A stretch of 22,177 bases of DNA from Lentisphaeria bacterium (GCA_017623265.1 JAGAPM010000009.1:1-22177); one strand, 5' to 3'; positions 1 to 8,226 are shown, counted from the stretch's first letter. Notes: generated from the letters alone by a model not told the origin. Translations and numbers: made by a program.

Positions 1-463
1 CGGTGAACAGCATCATACCCAAAGCCGGCAGCCACGCTTCCTGAATGAAGGTACGGGGCAGTTCCGCCACATTGGCAGGCGCATACCATTCGGGAAACTG
101 ATCCAGCAGACCGAAGGAGGTTGCAGCTTCGCTTCGCACCATGAATTGGCGGAAGATCAGGTCAATATTACCGCTGGAGATCACAGCCCCTGCCATATAG
201 AACAGGATGAAGATTTCCGCCTTTTTCAAGGTTGCGTTGGCGCGTTTTGCCAGTTCGATGAAGAGGATCACCGTCACCCACTGAGCAGCGGCACCGATCC
301 CCACACCGGCGATCAGCTGCATATAGACTGCGCCGGGGATCATCACGATTGCGATAAAGATCGCACCGAAGAATGCAGAAAGTGTAAAGCCGTCATCGAA
401 GTGCGAAGGCACTTCCATCAGGTTCTTATATTCCTGTAATTCTTTGTCAAGTGTGTGTGCCAT
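1..463 (-). CDS. OPT-like membrane permease, N-terminal part (runs off the left edge)
   Basis: This is the last visible gene of the minus-strand operon; only its first 154 codons are in the window. Translation begins MAHTLDKELQEYKNLMEVPS. Hydrophobic segments follow at about residues 28-50 (AFFGAIFIAIVMIPGAVYMQ), 53-72 and 82-98. The pattern resembles the N-terminal region of large OPT-like peptide/solute permeases (DUF6785-type) found in planctomycetes and Lentisphaerae, and the operon's first gene (8227-10308) is a full-length member of the same broad class. The ATG lies one base after the TAA of the upstream gene, with GAAGGAGAG inside that gene's 3' end as ribosome binding site, so the start is secure. 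No stop occurs before the window edge. The substrate is unknown, and assignment to the OPT-like class is from overall pattern only. Confidence 0.6.
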   Translation of the reverse strand, partial: MAHTLDKELQEYKNLMEVPSHFDDGFTLSAFFGAIFIAIVMIPGAVYMQLIAGVGIGAAAQWVTVILFIELAKRANATLKKAEIFILFYMAGAVISSGNIDLIFRQFMVRSEAATSFGLLDQFPEWYAPANVAELPRTFIQEAWLPALGMMLFT

Positions 464-464
464 T

Positions 465-2678
465 TTATGCCTGCTCTCCTTCCGCATTTGCAGCGTTGTT
501 CAAGTTCTTCGCTGCAAGTTCCCGATAATGCATCACCGTTTCCACCGGCAGGGAACGCCACAGGAGGAACTGGTTTCTGATTTCACCAACGAAACGGGTG
601 TTACCGCGCAGCCATGCTCCCTTGGAGCCGTCTCTGCGGATGATACGCACCGTCACAACATCAATTCCTTCGATATCGGAAGGAGCTGAATACATACTCA
701 TCTCTTCTGCAACACCCAGGTCAAATGGCGCAAGGGTGAAGTCTGCGGTCAGCATGTAGCCGTCCGTCAGTTCGTTCTTGCCGTGAGTGATCCGGATATT
801 GGAGGCGGCAAAGCTGCCGAGAGAGCTGTCTGCATGGTTGGCAAAGTGTTCGCTGATGAACACCAGAATACCGCCGAAGTCCACACGGGAAACCGTGAAG
901 GGGAACTGGAAGCAGAGAATATCGCCATCCGGCGGCGGCATTTTCCATTTTCTTGCGACATCCGGGCTGGCGGCACGACCTGCCTTGATGGCAGGATAGA
1001 TCGTGGAGAGCAGAACGATCGCCATAACGATCAGGATCGTGTAGACCGTAGTCATGGAGGAGAAGTTCATCTGGGGTGCTTCCAGCACGCCGCGTTTTGC
1101 CAGTGCCGTCAGAACCGCGTTGGTGACCTGGCTGAGCAGATACCCGCCGAGACCGCCGATCACAGCGTAGACGCTGGATTCTGCGAAGAACAGGCAGCTG
1201 ACATCTTTCGGGGAAAGCCCCAGCGCGCTGAAGGTGAAGATTTCCCGTTCGCGGTCGGCAATGGAGCCAAGCAGCGAGCTGAGGATGATCAGTGCGCCCA
1301 ACAGCAGCGGTACCAGCAGGTTGCTGAGACCGGATGCTTCAAAGACCGGAGCCATGAAGTGCCGTTCCACACCGTTGGATGCGGTGTTGGAGTACACAAT
1401 ACCGAAGGTGACTTCTGCAATGTCGGTCGCATCCTTGCGGATGTCGATTTCGCTGCTCTTCGGGTAGAAGAGGACGGCGTTGACAAAGCCGTTGACCTTC
1501 TTGGCGGTTTCGTAGTCCGTCAGCATGGTCAGATCCGGGGAACTCCAGATGAAGTTACTGGCATCCACATAAGAGCTGTTCAGCACAGCAAAGATACTGG
1601 ATGCTTCAGCCGTTGCGGTCTGATTGAAGTTCGGCGGGGTGACCTTACCGTTGTCAAGGTAGGTGAAGTCATCCAGATCCTTCGCCTCAAAGATACCATC
1701 CAGACGGACCGGCATGGTTCTGAGGAAGAAGATGTCGCCCACCTTCAAGTTCAGAGATTCAGCTCTGACTTTGGAGAGGTAAACTCCGGGAACCGGATCT
1801 GCAGCCGGAGCAACATACTTGGTTCCGTTCTTTTCCGCTTCTGCTTTTTTCTGCAGTTCAGCAGCTGTTTTTTCTCTCAGTTTCACCATCAGTTTGCCCA
1901 GTTTTTCGGAGCAGATGGTTTCTTCCGGTTCAAAGCCGACCACCGCATCCAGTTCAATCGTCTGCGGCAACGGTTCACCATCTTTCATTCCGTGGAATGC
2001 CGGATTGTAGATGACGTTTGCCTGATTGGGATAGGTGGGAAGCATATAGAACGGGGAGTTGTAACTCGCCGAACGGAAGAACACATGGTAGTCATCCTTA
2101 TAGAGTTCCTTCATGGAGCGGCAGAGGGGTTCCAGCAGGTCCACATGCTGCGGCAGGAAGGATTCGATACGCTGTTCACCGGAGCCGCTGCCCATGTAAA
2201 CCGGTCGCACATAGGTAGTGGAGTCGAAGGAAGCGAAGGAGATGATCGTGAAGGTCAGAAGCACGACCGTCAGAATGGTCAGAAGAGTCTTGACCGGACG
2301 GTTTCTCATGCTTGAGACACCGATCATAATCGCCGCCAGCAGCATGCTGTTTTCCGAGTTGACACGGTGTGCAGAGGTGTCCATCCCCTGCATGGCGAGC
2401 AGTTCCGATTTGAAACGGCTCATCACAATGTAGATCACCATGACGCTCATTACGATGATGAAGAACGCAATGAAGATGATCATGGGAGACTGGGACATGG
2501 CGAATGCCGGGTGCGTGAAGTACAGCATCAGGAAGGTGCCGATGAAGAAGATCAGAATCCATGCCATCTGCTTGTAAATGTTCGTTGCGCCGACAAGCAG
2601 CCGTTCCAGAGCAAAGGAGAACGGGATCGTCAGGATCAACAGGATCAGCACACTCTTGACCAGGTCGTTGATCAGGTT
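465..2678 (-). CDS. Fragment 3 of the M28/FtsX fusion: FtsX-type ABC permease domain with C-terminal soluble domain
   Basis: The frame opens directly after TAA 2679-2681 with NLINDLVKSVLILLILTIPF. The first usable start is GTG at 2651, with only a weak GGTCAAGA upstream. TM helices counted from that GTG lie at about 1-18, 29-45, 57-78 and 123-143. A soluble domain of about 290 residues follows, with a Lys/Glu-rich helix near residues 255-275. The C-terminal FtsX module then has TMs in LLVPLLLGALIILSSLLG, VYAVIGGLGGYLLSQV and TVYTILIVMAIVLLSTIYPA. The last ~150 residues are soluble. REREIFTFSALGLSPKDV is the coupling segment typical of MacB/FtsX permeases that contacts the ATPase. The likely partner ATPase is at 5834-6613. 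The second stop sits at the boundary of the extracytoplasmic and membrane parts. Confidence 0.7.
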   Translation of the reverse strand, partial: NLINDLVKSVLILLILTIPFSFALERLLVGATNIYKQMAWILIFFIGTFLMLYFTHPAFAMSQSPMIIFIAFFIIVMSVMVIYIVMSRFKSELLAMQGMDTSAHRVNSENSMLLAAIMIGVSSMRNRPVKTLLTILTVVLLTFTIISFASFDSTTYVRPVYMGSGSGEQRIESFLPQHVDLLEPLCRSMKELYKDDYHVFFRSASYNSPFYMLPTYPNQANVIYNPAFHGMKDGEPLPQTIELDAVVGFEPEETICSEKLGKLMVKLREKTAAELQKKAEAEKNGTKYVAPAADPVPGVYLSKVRAESLNLKVGDIFFLRTMPVRLDGIFEAKDLDDFTYLDNGKVTPPNFNQTATAEASSIFAVLNSSYVDASNFIWSSPDLTMLTDYETAKKVNGFVNAVLFYPKSSEIDIRKDATDIAEVTFGIVYSNTASNGVERHFMAPVFEASGLSNLLVPLLLGALIILSSLLGSIADREREIFTFSALGLSPKDVSCLFFAESSVYAVIGGLGGYLLSQVTNAVLTALAKRGVLEAPQMNFSSMTTVYTILIVMAIVLLSTIYPAIKAGRAASPDVARKWKMPPPDGDILCFQFPFTVSRVDFGGILVFISEHFANHADSSLGSFAASNIRITHGKNELTDGYMLTADFTLAPFDLGVAEEMSMYSAPSDIEGIDVVTVRIIRRDGSKGAWLRGNTRFVGEIRNQFLLWRSLPVETVMHYRELAAKNLNNAANAEGEQA

Positions 2679-2681
2679 TTA
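2679..2681 (-). other. In-frame TAA inside the M28/FtsX fusion gene, at the soluble/membrane domain boundary
   Basis: Minus-strand codons read TAC AGA CCG CTG TAA AAC CTG ATC AAC. Protein before the stop ends the extracytoplasmic region, and protein after it starts the membrane-spanning block within about ten residues. No frameshift is needed to join the two sides. TAA is the commonest real stop in the window, so this is a nonsense codon by the local code. Confidence 0.9.
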
Positions 2682-3392
2682 CAGCGGTCTGTATGCCTGA
2701 ACTGCCAGCGTCTGCCCGAAGATTTCATGGGCTCTTGCGAGGTTCAGATTACCTTCTTTATGGGCGGCATCTGCTGCCTGTCTGTGCTGTTCTGCCTTAT
2801 CATGGTAGAGTTCCACAACGCTGTTGAAGATGTTGCGGCTGTGGAGTTTTTTCAGACGCTGCAGGTTCAGTGCAATGGTGTTGCCGATCGCCACCCGGTT
2901 CACGTTCAGATTTTTCAGTACTTCCGGTTCAATGGAGATACCATCGCCGGTCGGCACTTCATCCGTCACATTACCCAGCATGAAGGTTTCGTTGGTGAAG
3001 TAAAGTTTGGATTTGATGTTTTTATCTGCGTACGCGTAACCGTCACCGGTCGCCACACGGGCGTAGGTTTTGGAATTTTTGAATGCGCTGTCCGTGAAAC
3101 CATTGACCAGGCTCAGGGACCCGGCGAAGTTGGAGGTCAGCGGCGCGTAGGGGTAGAAGTGGGGACCGCCGTATGCACGGAAGAGCTTCGTTTTGTCTGC
3201 AGAGGAGTTCATGTATTTCACATGGCCGAATTCATTGAATCCGATGGAGCCGCAGTGGATATTGAAGTTTTCTCTGCCCCATCTGCCGCCGCCGGTGAGC
3301 AACGGCATGGTGGTATAACCGATCTGATTGAGCTGTCCCATCGCAGCCATGGAGAAACCTGCCATGGGCAGAATACGGTCGTATTCATTCTG
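2679..3392 (-). CDS. Fragment 2 of the M28/FtsX fusion: extracytoplasmic segment between two in-frame stops
   Basis: Open frame between the TAG at 3393-3395 and the TAA at 2679-2681, in the same phase as the fragments on both sides. The first ATG in it is at 3365, preceded by no recognisable Shine-Dalgarno sequence, so independent initiation looks unlikely. The protein has no TM helix. It is rich in aromatic and Gly/Asn residues, for example MPLLTGGGRWGRENF and AYGGPHFYPYAP, as expected for an extracytoplasmic beta-type domain. It ends in a helical stretch (EHRQAADAAHKEGNLNLAR-type composition) that leads into the permease domain. I read it as the middle of the interrupted fusion protein rather than a gene of its own. 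Confidence 0.55.
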   Translation of the reverse strand, partial: QNEYDRILPMAGFSMAAMGQLNQIGYTTMPLLTGGGRWGRENFNIHCGSIGFNEFGHVKYMNSSADKTKLFRAYGGPHFYPYAPLTSNFAGSLSLVNGFTDSAFKNSKTYARVATGDGYAYADKNIKSKLYFTNETFMLGNVTDEVPTGDGISIEPEVLKNLNVNRVAIGNTIALNLQRLKKLHSRNIFNSVVELYHDKAEQHRQAADAAHKEGNLNLARAHEIFGQTLAVQAYRPL

Positions 3393-3395
3393 CTA
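3393..3395 (-). other. In-frame TAG inside the M28/FtsX fusion gene
   Basis: Codons on the minus strand read GCA CTT ATC TAG CAG AAT GAA. The frame is open for 814 codons before and 237 codons after, and both sides form plausible protein. TAG terminates no other gene in this window. The following CAG gives TAG-CAG, a partial match to the known leaky context UAG-CAR-YYA, but the next triplet (AAT) does not fit it. Confidence 0.9.
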
Positions 3396-5837
3396 GATAA
3401 GTGCGATACAACCGGCTGCAGGTCCGTCGATTTCCTTGCCGTCTTCAGAGAGAATATTGAACTGTCTGCCCTGAGGACTGCCGGTGTAATAGTAGTTCAC
3501 GATGTCATCGTACATCTTGGAGGCTTCGAACATCGTGGTCATTGCCTTATCCGAGAAAGAGTCATCGTTGGCGAGAACGGTGAACATTTCCGTCATGACC
3601 GGAACCAGTTCCTTGAGACTGTTGACATCCTGCTTGCCGGGCATTTCATCAAAGTCATACTTGTTGGAAAGGCTGCGGAGCGTGGTGGAGAAGGTTTCCG
3701 CCAGCGGCAGAGATGCTGCATGAGGCAGATAGACCAGCGAAAGGCTGCTGAGTGTATTGACTGCACTGCTGCCGGTTCCAAGACTTTCTTTGAAGAACTT
3801 CTTCTGTGTCAGCGGCATATTTTCCATAGACACTTCGAATTTTTCAAAGAACTTTCTGTAGTTTGCCGGTTCCAGCGTGTGGGAGTAGTGCAAGGCTTCG
3901 TACGTTCTGGTTGCAAAGAAGAAGGGATCGGCAGCAGATGCCAGGTCGAAGTAATAGATCCCTCTCAGGCTGTATTTGGCAGTTGCATCGGCAATGTCGA
4001 TCCAGCCATCACCCATGCGGATGGAGAGATTCAGTTCTTTTTCCCGCTGTTCCAGCGTGTTCCGGATCCCTTGAGCAAAGGACGCAAGAAGTTTTCTTTC
4101 CGTAGGCGTTTTGATCATGCGTTCATTGATCAGACGGCGCATGTTCGCCACATCCTTTTTGGCAACATCAAGATATTCTTTTTCCTTTGTCAGAGCATCG
4201 ATCTGCTTCTGCTGTTCGGGTGTGATATCTTTCAAAAGACGCAGTTTGCGGAGCTGCACGTTGATTTCTGCAAGACGGTAGTTCTTGGCATTGTAGTCCT
4301 TGATCACTGCCGTTCTGAGAAGCAGACGGACCGCACCGTTGGTCGGAAGCTGCGGATCGCCTTCATCGCCGTTCCGGAACTCTTTCTGCAGTTCATCATA
4401 GCTTTCGATCAAACCGTAGTATTTTGTTTCCAGTTCTGCTTTTTTCTTGGCGTCAGCCGTCTTGGAAATTTCGCTTTCAACCGACTGGATCTCAGCAAGG
4501 GTGCTATCCATTTCGGCTTTCAGCGTTTCCAGCTTTGCATCCGGCATCTTGGTGCTGAAGATCATCGCGAAATACACGATCAGCGCAATACCCGCCAGAC
4601 AGACCCAGCTGCCCCATGTAAAGTAGCGCTTCGCGTTGAATTCAACTTTTTCAGTCCGTTTTTTCACAATCAATGCAAGGAGGAAAAGTCCGCAGGCAAG
4701 AATCAGTACACCCAGTGCAACGCCGGCGTACTTGGTATAATCCTTTACCGTATATTCGGTTTTGCCGCGCACGATCGGTGCGGGCGTTTCCAAAATGCTC
4801 AGTTTTACTTTGTTGTCTGCAATTTCCTGTTCGAAACCGGATTTGTAAACCGGGATCGCCGGCGGATTGGCGGCATCATTTTTTCTCTTGTAGACGGGGT
4901 AATAGAAGAAGCGCAGCCCGTCATAAGCATTGAAGGAAGAGCCGTAGAAGACAACGAAAACGGAGTTGTCCAAATTTTTCTTCGAGAGATTGACGGCAGT
5001 TTCGGCGAGGAGCGCAACGTTTTCCAGCTGTCTTTCACCGGCAACGACACCGGGGACTGTACCGAACGTATCAAGTCTCGCGTTCAGGAAAAGCGCTTCC
5101 GAACCGGACCCCTTGATTTCAGTCCAGAGGTTGATCCCTTCCACCTGTTTCCAGCGGGAGTGGCAGAGCAGAGATGCTTTCGGCAGTTTTTCAACGGCGA
5201 CATCCGGCGTTGCATCAAGCATGCCGTGTTTTTTTGCTTCATCGCGTGTAATGTAGAAGTAGGGGAAAGCAATGTGATACTGGCTGAGGAATTTTGCAAC
5301 ATCCCACTGCGTGGCTTTGTCATTTCCAACAAAGATGATCGCCTTTGCACCTTCCGGGAAGAAGACTTTGGGATAATAGTTTTCACCCCAGTCCATCAGA
5401 ACGATCTTGCCGTCGACATGACCGAAATCATTGCGCTGCAAGCGTTCGTTATTGATGTAGACCAGTGGACCTTCCAGCGCTTTCTCGCCTGTGGAGATCA
5501 GGGCTGCGTTGTTCGGTGCCAGCGGATAAAACTCAACCGGTTTTCCGTTGACCTGAAATTCCTTTTTGATAATTTCCGGGACCAGTGTCGGGTACGTCTG
5601 CCGGTTCAGGGCGATTCCCTGCGCGCGGAAGGCTTTTTCAAGAGATTCAACCGCCTTCAGATATTCCGGAGAGCCGGGAACCCGGTGGGGCAGGGCGGCA
5701 AGATCTTTCTTGATCGTATCATAAATGGAAACCGCGGGTGCGGCATCAGCTTTCTGTTCCTGCTGCGCCTGAAGGGAAGTCATCAGTCCCGCACAGCACA
5801 GGATCAGGGGAAGGAATTTTTTGAATTTCGTCATCAT
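3393..5837 (-). CDS. Fragment 1 of the M28/FtsX fusion: signal peptide, decayed M28 peptidase fold, two TM helices, coiled coil
   Basis: The fragment is 814 aa. Residues 1-24 form a signal peptide (KKF..., then LILCCAGLM, cleavage near SLQA). Residues 110-220 look like a protease-associated insert. Residues 230-310 follow the M28 aminopeptidase pattern (GINLWTEIKGSG, ALFLNARLDTFGTVPGV, then FVVFYGSSF). The usual zinc ligands are missing: the His of the HxD motif is Arg254 (RLD), the second Asp position reads RQLEN, and the Glu-Glu pair reads SSF. It is therefore probably a non-catalytic binding domain. TM helices lie at about 371-391 and 408-427, followed by charged coiled coil at about 432-490 and 520-600. 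It ends at TAG, after which the same frame continues QNEYDRILPMAG. ATG 5837 overlaps the upstream TGA; the next ATG at 5834 is an equally possible start. Confidence 0.7.
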   Translation of the reverse strand: MMTKFKKFLPLILCCAGLMTSLQAQQEQKADAAPAVSIYDTIKKDLAALPHRVPGSPEYLKAVESLEKAFRAQGIALNRQTYPTLVPEIIKKEFQVNGKPVEFYPLAPNNAALISTGEKALEGPLVYINNERLQRNDFGHVDGKIVLMDWGENYYPKVFFPEGAKAIIFVGNDKATQWDVAKFLSQYHIAFPYFYITRDEAKKHGMLDATPDVAVEKLPKASLLCHSRWKQVEGINLWTEIKGSGSEALFLNARLDTFGTVPGVVAGERQLENVALLAETAVNLSKKNLDNSVFVVFYGSSFNAYDGLRFFYYPVYKRKNDAANPPAIPVYKSGFEQEIADNKVKLSILETPAPIVRGKTEYTVKDYTKYAGVALGVLILACGLFLLALIVKKRTEKVEFNAKRYFTWGSWVCLAGIALIVYFAMIFSTKMPDAKLETLKAEMDSTLAEIQSVESEISKTADAKKKAELETKYYGLIESYDELQKEFRNGDEGDPQLPTNGAVRLLLRTAVIKDYNAKNYRLAEINVQLRKLRLLKDITPEQQKQIDALTKEKEYLDVAKKDVANMRRLINERMIKTPTERKLLASFAQGIRNTLEQREKELNLSIRMGDGWIDIADATAKYSLRGIYYFDLASAADPFFFATRTYEALHYSHTLEPANYRKFFEKFEVSMENMPLTQKKFFKESLGTGSSAVNTLSSLSLVYLPHAASLPLAETFSTTLRSLSNKYDFDEMPGKQDVNSLKELVPVMTEMFTVLANDDSFSDKAMTTMFEASKMYDDIVNYYYTGSPQGRQFNILSEDGKEIDGPAAGCIALI

Positions 5838-6613
5838 ACTTTGAGCTCCTGTCCGTCTTTTCTTGCAATCTGGGCGCGACGGATATCAACTTCAGCACTC
5901 AATTCGATCCGGTCGATCAGACCGTCACTGAGCCAAAGCATTCGATCGCTCACCGTAAGCATGTTATGGTCGTGGGTAACGCAAACGACAGTAACGCCGT
6001 CGTTTTTATTCAAATCGTAGAGAAGATTGTGAACATCTTTCCCCGTCTTGAAGTCCAGGTTGGCAGTGGGTTCATCGCAGAGGATCAGAGACGGGTCGTT
6101 CGCCAGAGAACGGGCAATGGCAACACGCTGCTGCTGACCGCCGGACATTTCTTTGGGTCTGTGGTTCCAGCGTTTTTCCAATCCGACACGTTCCAGAAGG
6201 CGCATACCTTTCTTACGTGCGTCTTCGGGACTCTTTCCTGCAAAGATCATGGGCAGGGTCACATTTTCCAGCGCAGTCATGACCTGATTGAGGTTGAACT
6301 GCTGGAAAACGTAGCTGATCTTGCGGCAGCGGAGAAACGCCAGTTCCGAAGCCTTGAGCTGTGCCATATCCACTTCATCAATGAAGATTCTGCCGGCAGT
6401 GGGGGTATCAAGCGCTCCGATCATATTGAACAGAGTCGATTTTCCGGACCCGGAAGGACCCATGATACAGATATATTCCCCGCGGTAAATCTCCAGGGAG
6501 ATATTTCTGAGCGCATGCGTGACTTCCGCCCCGCGGTGATAGGTCTTTTCGATATGGTGTACGCGCACCAGGACCTCTTTACCTTTCGCATATTCTACTG
6601 GATCGTAAGGCAT
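5834..6613 (-). CDS. ABC transporter ATP-binding protein, LolD/MacB type
   Basis: A 259-aa cytoplasmic ATPase that would power the FtsX-type permeases beside it. Walker A is GPSGSGKST at residues 52-60, the Q-loop is VFQQFNLN near 102-109, the signature is SGGQQQR near 157-163, Walker B plus D-loop is LILCDEPTANLD near 176-187, and the H-loop is VTHDHN. All catalytic residues are present. FtsX-class ATPases (LolD, MacB, FtsE) share this length and the QQFNL-type Q-loop. The start ATG follows GAGGAGAGG with 7-8 nt spacing. It lies 21 nt after the MacB-like permease gene and overlaps the fusion gene by ATGATGA, so the three are almost certainly one transport unit. Confidence 0.93.
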   Translation of the reverse strand: MPYDPVEYAKGKEVLVRVHHIEKTYHRGAEVTHALRNISLEIYRGEYICIMGPSGSGKSTLFNMIGALDTPTAGRIFIDEVDMAQLKASELAFLRCRKISYVFQQFNLNQVMTALENVTLPMIFAGKSPEDARKKGMRLLERVGLEKRWNHRPKEMSGGQQQRVAIARSLANDPSLILCDEPTANLDFKTGKDVHNLLYDLNKNDGVTVVCVTHDHNMLTVSDRMLWLSDGLIDRIELSAEVDIRRAQIARKDGQELKV

Positions 6614-6634
6614 ATTGTTATCCTCTCCTCAAAA

Positions 6635-8224
6635 TTATTCCACACGCATTGCTTCCATCGGTGCCATACGGGCTGCTTTCGCAGAGGGGTACAGCGAGGA
6701 AAGCACAGAGAGCAGCACACCTGCAAGCAGGGAGAACAATGCTGCTAAACCGATCATACTCCAGTCGAACGAGGCGAAAACGCGGAGTCCGACCTGGAAT
6801 ACCGAACTGGACAAAGCAACGATGAATCCGAGGACAAGACCGATGATACCGCCGATCACGCCCTGAATCATTGCTTCAAGAACGATCTGAATCAAAATAA
6901 AGGAGTCTGTAGCTCCGAGACATTTCAGCGTTGCAATTTCACGGAACCGTTCCGTAATACTCATGAGCATGGCGTTGGTGATCCCGACCACGCAGACCAG
7001 GAAGGAAAGGCACATCAGATAAATCTGATCCGGGGTAAAGCCCTTTGCATCATCCAGCGTATTGATGTCGAGCTGGAGTTCCAGTTTTTGCAGTTCTTTC
7101 TGAATATCATCATTTTTACGGATGGATTCAAGATCGGTCCGGGGGATGAGTTTCAGCTGATCATCCGGAAGATTCTGCACTTCATCCGGATTACCGCCAA
7201 AATAGATCACATGCTGCAGTTCACGCAGTTTTCTCTTCTGCTGGCTGGGCGCTTCGTTGAACACGCGCCACGTTTTGTTGGTGTCAAGATGAGCAAGTTT
7301 TTCATCCATACGGCTGTACTGGTTTTTGCCGTAGACCTGACGCCATCTGATACGGTATGCTTCATCGGAAAGGAGCGTTTTAACTTTATTGGTACGCTCC
7401 TGAACATCCAGATAATCCACGATCATTTTTGTTTCATCATCTGTGATGAAAACATTCAATGCCGCCAGTTTGTCACGCCATTCCGGATTGATTTTCTTCT
7501 GTTCATTCAGAGAAAGCAGATGAGCCGCAAGGACCTGTCTCTCCTTCAGTTCTTTTCCATTTGCTGTCCGTGCGGGGAACGCTTTGCTGTTCCGTACTGC
7601 CTGCAGCTTTGCAAAAGAATCTTTCAGTTCTTTCCGGTATGCCTTGTAGGCGTCAAGATAGGTCTTCAGCTGATCTTCACCGCCGGGGATCCGGATCCCG
7701 CCGAGTTCGCGGGTCTTCTTCATGAACTCATCGAATGCGCCTTCTTTCAGAAGCATTTCCAGCTGGGCGGAATCTTTGTTCTGTCCGAAGAGTGCTTTGC
7801 GTTTCCCGAAGGGCAGTTTTTCAAAGAAGCGGAGATAAATCATTTCCTGAGCGGCGTTATCAACAAATGCCTGCATCTGTTTCTGATCCTTGCCGAGCAT
7901 TTTTGCCAGACGATCGAAATCGCCGGGGCTCTTTCTGGCATCGACCAGCATGGAGACAAAGTCTTTTTCCGTGATCGATGCGTAAAGCATATTCAGAATA
8001 CGGGCAGCTTTGCGGTTTTCAAGGATCTCCTTTTCCACCCCTTCCTTGACCGAGTTTCTGAAAATATTGCTGCACTGCAGGAACATAAAGAACGCAACAG
8101 CCAGAATCACCACGCTCAGGGTGAGCAGTGAACGCATAAAACGGTGCCGGATACTGCTGATACAGAAATCCAATGTTTCGGCAAAGGTCATTTGCCTTTG
8201 TTTTTTGATAATGATTTCTTCCAT
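6635..8224 (-). CDS. FtsX-type ABC permease with a long helical soluble domain
   Basis: The protein is 529 aa. The first TM helix is at about residues 31-50 (SLLTLSVVILAVAFFMFLQ). About 350 soluble residues follow, then three TM helices near 400-420, 440-475 and 487-513. It ends YPSAKAARMAPMEAMRVE, the typical FtsX/MacB tail. The coupling segment TERFREIATLKCLGA follows the second TM. This is the 1+3 TM topology of the LolE/MacB/FtsX superfamily. The soluble part is rich in charged helices (KELKDSFAKLQ, QKELQKLELQL) and does not look like the beta-rich periplasmic domain of MacB or LolC, so the cargo may differ. It is encoded 2 nt after the OPT-like gene, with AGGTG as ribosome binding site, and 21 nt before the ATPase gene. 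Confidence 0.85.
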   Translation of the reverse strand: MEEIIIKKQRQMTFAETLDFCISSIRHRFMRSLLTLSVVILAVAFFMFLQCSNIFRNSVKEGVEKEILENRKAARILNMLYASITEKDFVSMLVDARKSPGDFDRLAKMLGKDQKQMQAFVDNAAQEMIYLRFFEKLPFGKRKALFGQNKDSAQLEMLLKEGAFDEFMKKTRELGGIRIPGGEDQLKTYLDAYKAYRKELKDSFAKLQAVRNSKAFPARTANGKELKERQVLAAHLLSLNEQKKINPEWRDKLAALNVFITDDETKMIVDYLDVQERTNKVKTLLSDEAYRIRWRQVYGKNQYSRMDEKLAHLDTNKTWRVFNEAPSQQKRKLRELQHVIYFGGNPDEVQNLPDDQLKLIPRTDLESIRKNDDIQKELQKLELQLDINTLDDAKGFTPDQIYLMCLSFLVCVVGITNAMLMSITERFREIATLKCLGATDSFILIQIVLEAMIQGVIGGIIGLVLGFIVALSSSVFQVGLRVFASFDWSMIGLAALFSLLAGVLLSVLSSLYPSAKAARMAPMEAMRVE

Positions 8225-8226
8225 GA

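Larger units (their letters stand above)
465..5837 (-). pseudogene. M28-like/coiled-coil/FtsX fusion protein, one reading frame interrupted by two in-frame stops
   Basis: From the ATG at 5837 to the TAA at 465 a single frame of 1791 codons can be read. It is broken only by TAG at codon 815 (3393-3395) and TAA at codon 1053 (2679-2681). Joined, it has a signal peptide, a protease-associated/M28-like extracytoplasmic part, two TM helices with coiled coil, a long extracytoplasmic region, a four-TM block, another soluble domain, a three-TM FtsX module, and a C-terminal soluble domain of about 150 residues. Large FtsX permeases with a decayed M28 domain are known from planctomycetes and relatives, so the joined frame is the ancestral gene. 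The start overlaps the ATPase stop (ATGATG/TGA), which couples the two. Whether the cell makes one protein by readthrough, three pieces, or nothing useful cannot be decided from sequence. The fragments are listed separately below. Confidence 0.75.

Noticed and set aside
783..2315. Long plus-strand open frame antisense to the FtsX domain
   Set aside because: Low-complexity His/Arg/Gly-rich translation with no ribosome binding site or domain; shadow of fragment 3.
465..2651. Fragment 3 as a complete stand-alone ABC permease gene
   Set aside because: Its only start is a GTG inside the first helix with a weak ribosome binding site, and the frame continues upstream into matching protein beyond the TAA.
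2679..2681. Genome-wide reassignment of TAA to an amino acid
   Set aside because: TAA ends at least nine uninterrupted genes here, several placed one to four bases before the next start codon, so it must be a working stop.
3393..3395. Selenocysteine insertion or programmed frameshift as explanation of the internal stops
   Set aside because: The stops are TAG and TAA, not TGA, and both sides are already in the same frame, so neither mechanism applies.
2367..6020. Very long plus-strand open frame (about 1217 codons) antisense to the M28/FtsX gene
   Set aside because: Its translation is rich in His, Cys, Arg and Gln without recognisable domains, and it mirrors the codon pattern of the true minus-strand gene with its domains, signal peptide and overlaps. 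Its openness follows from sense-strand codon bias.
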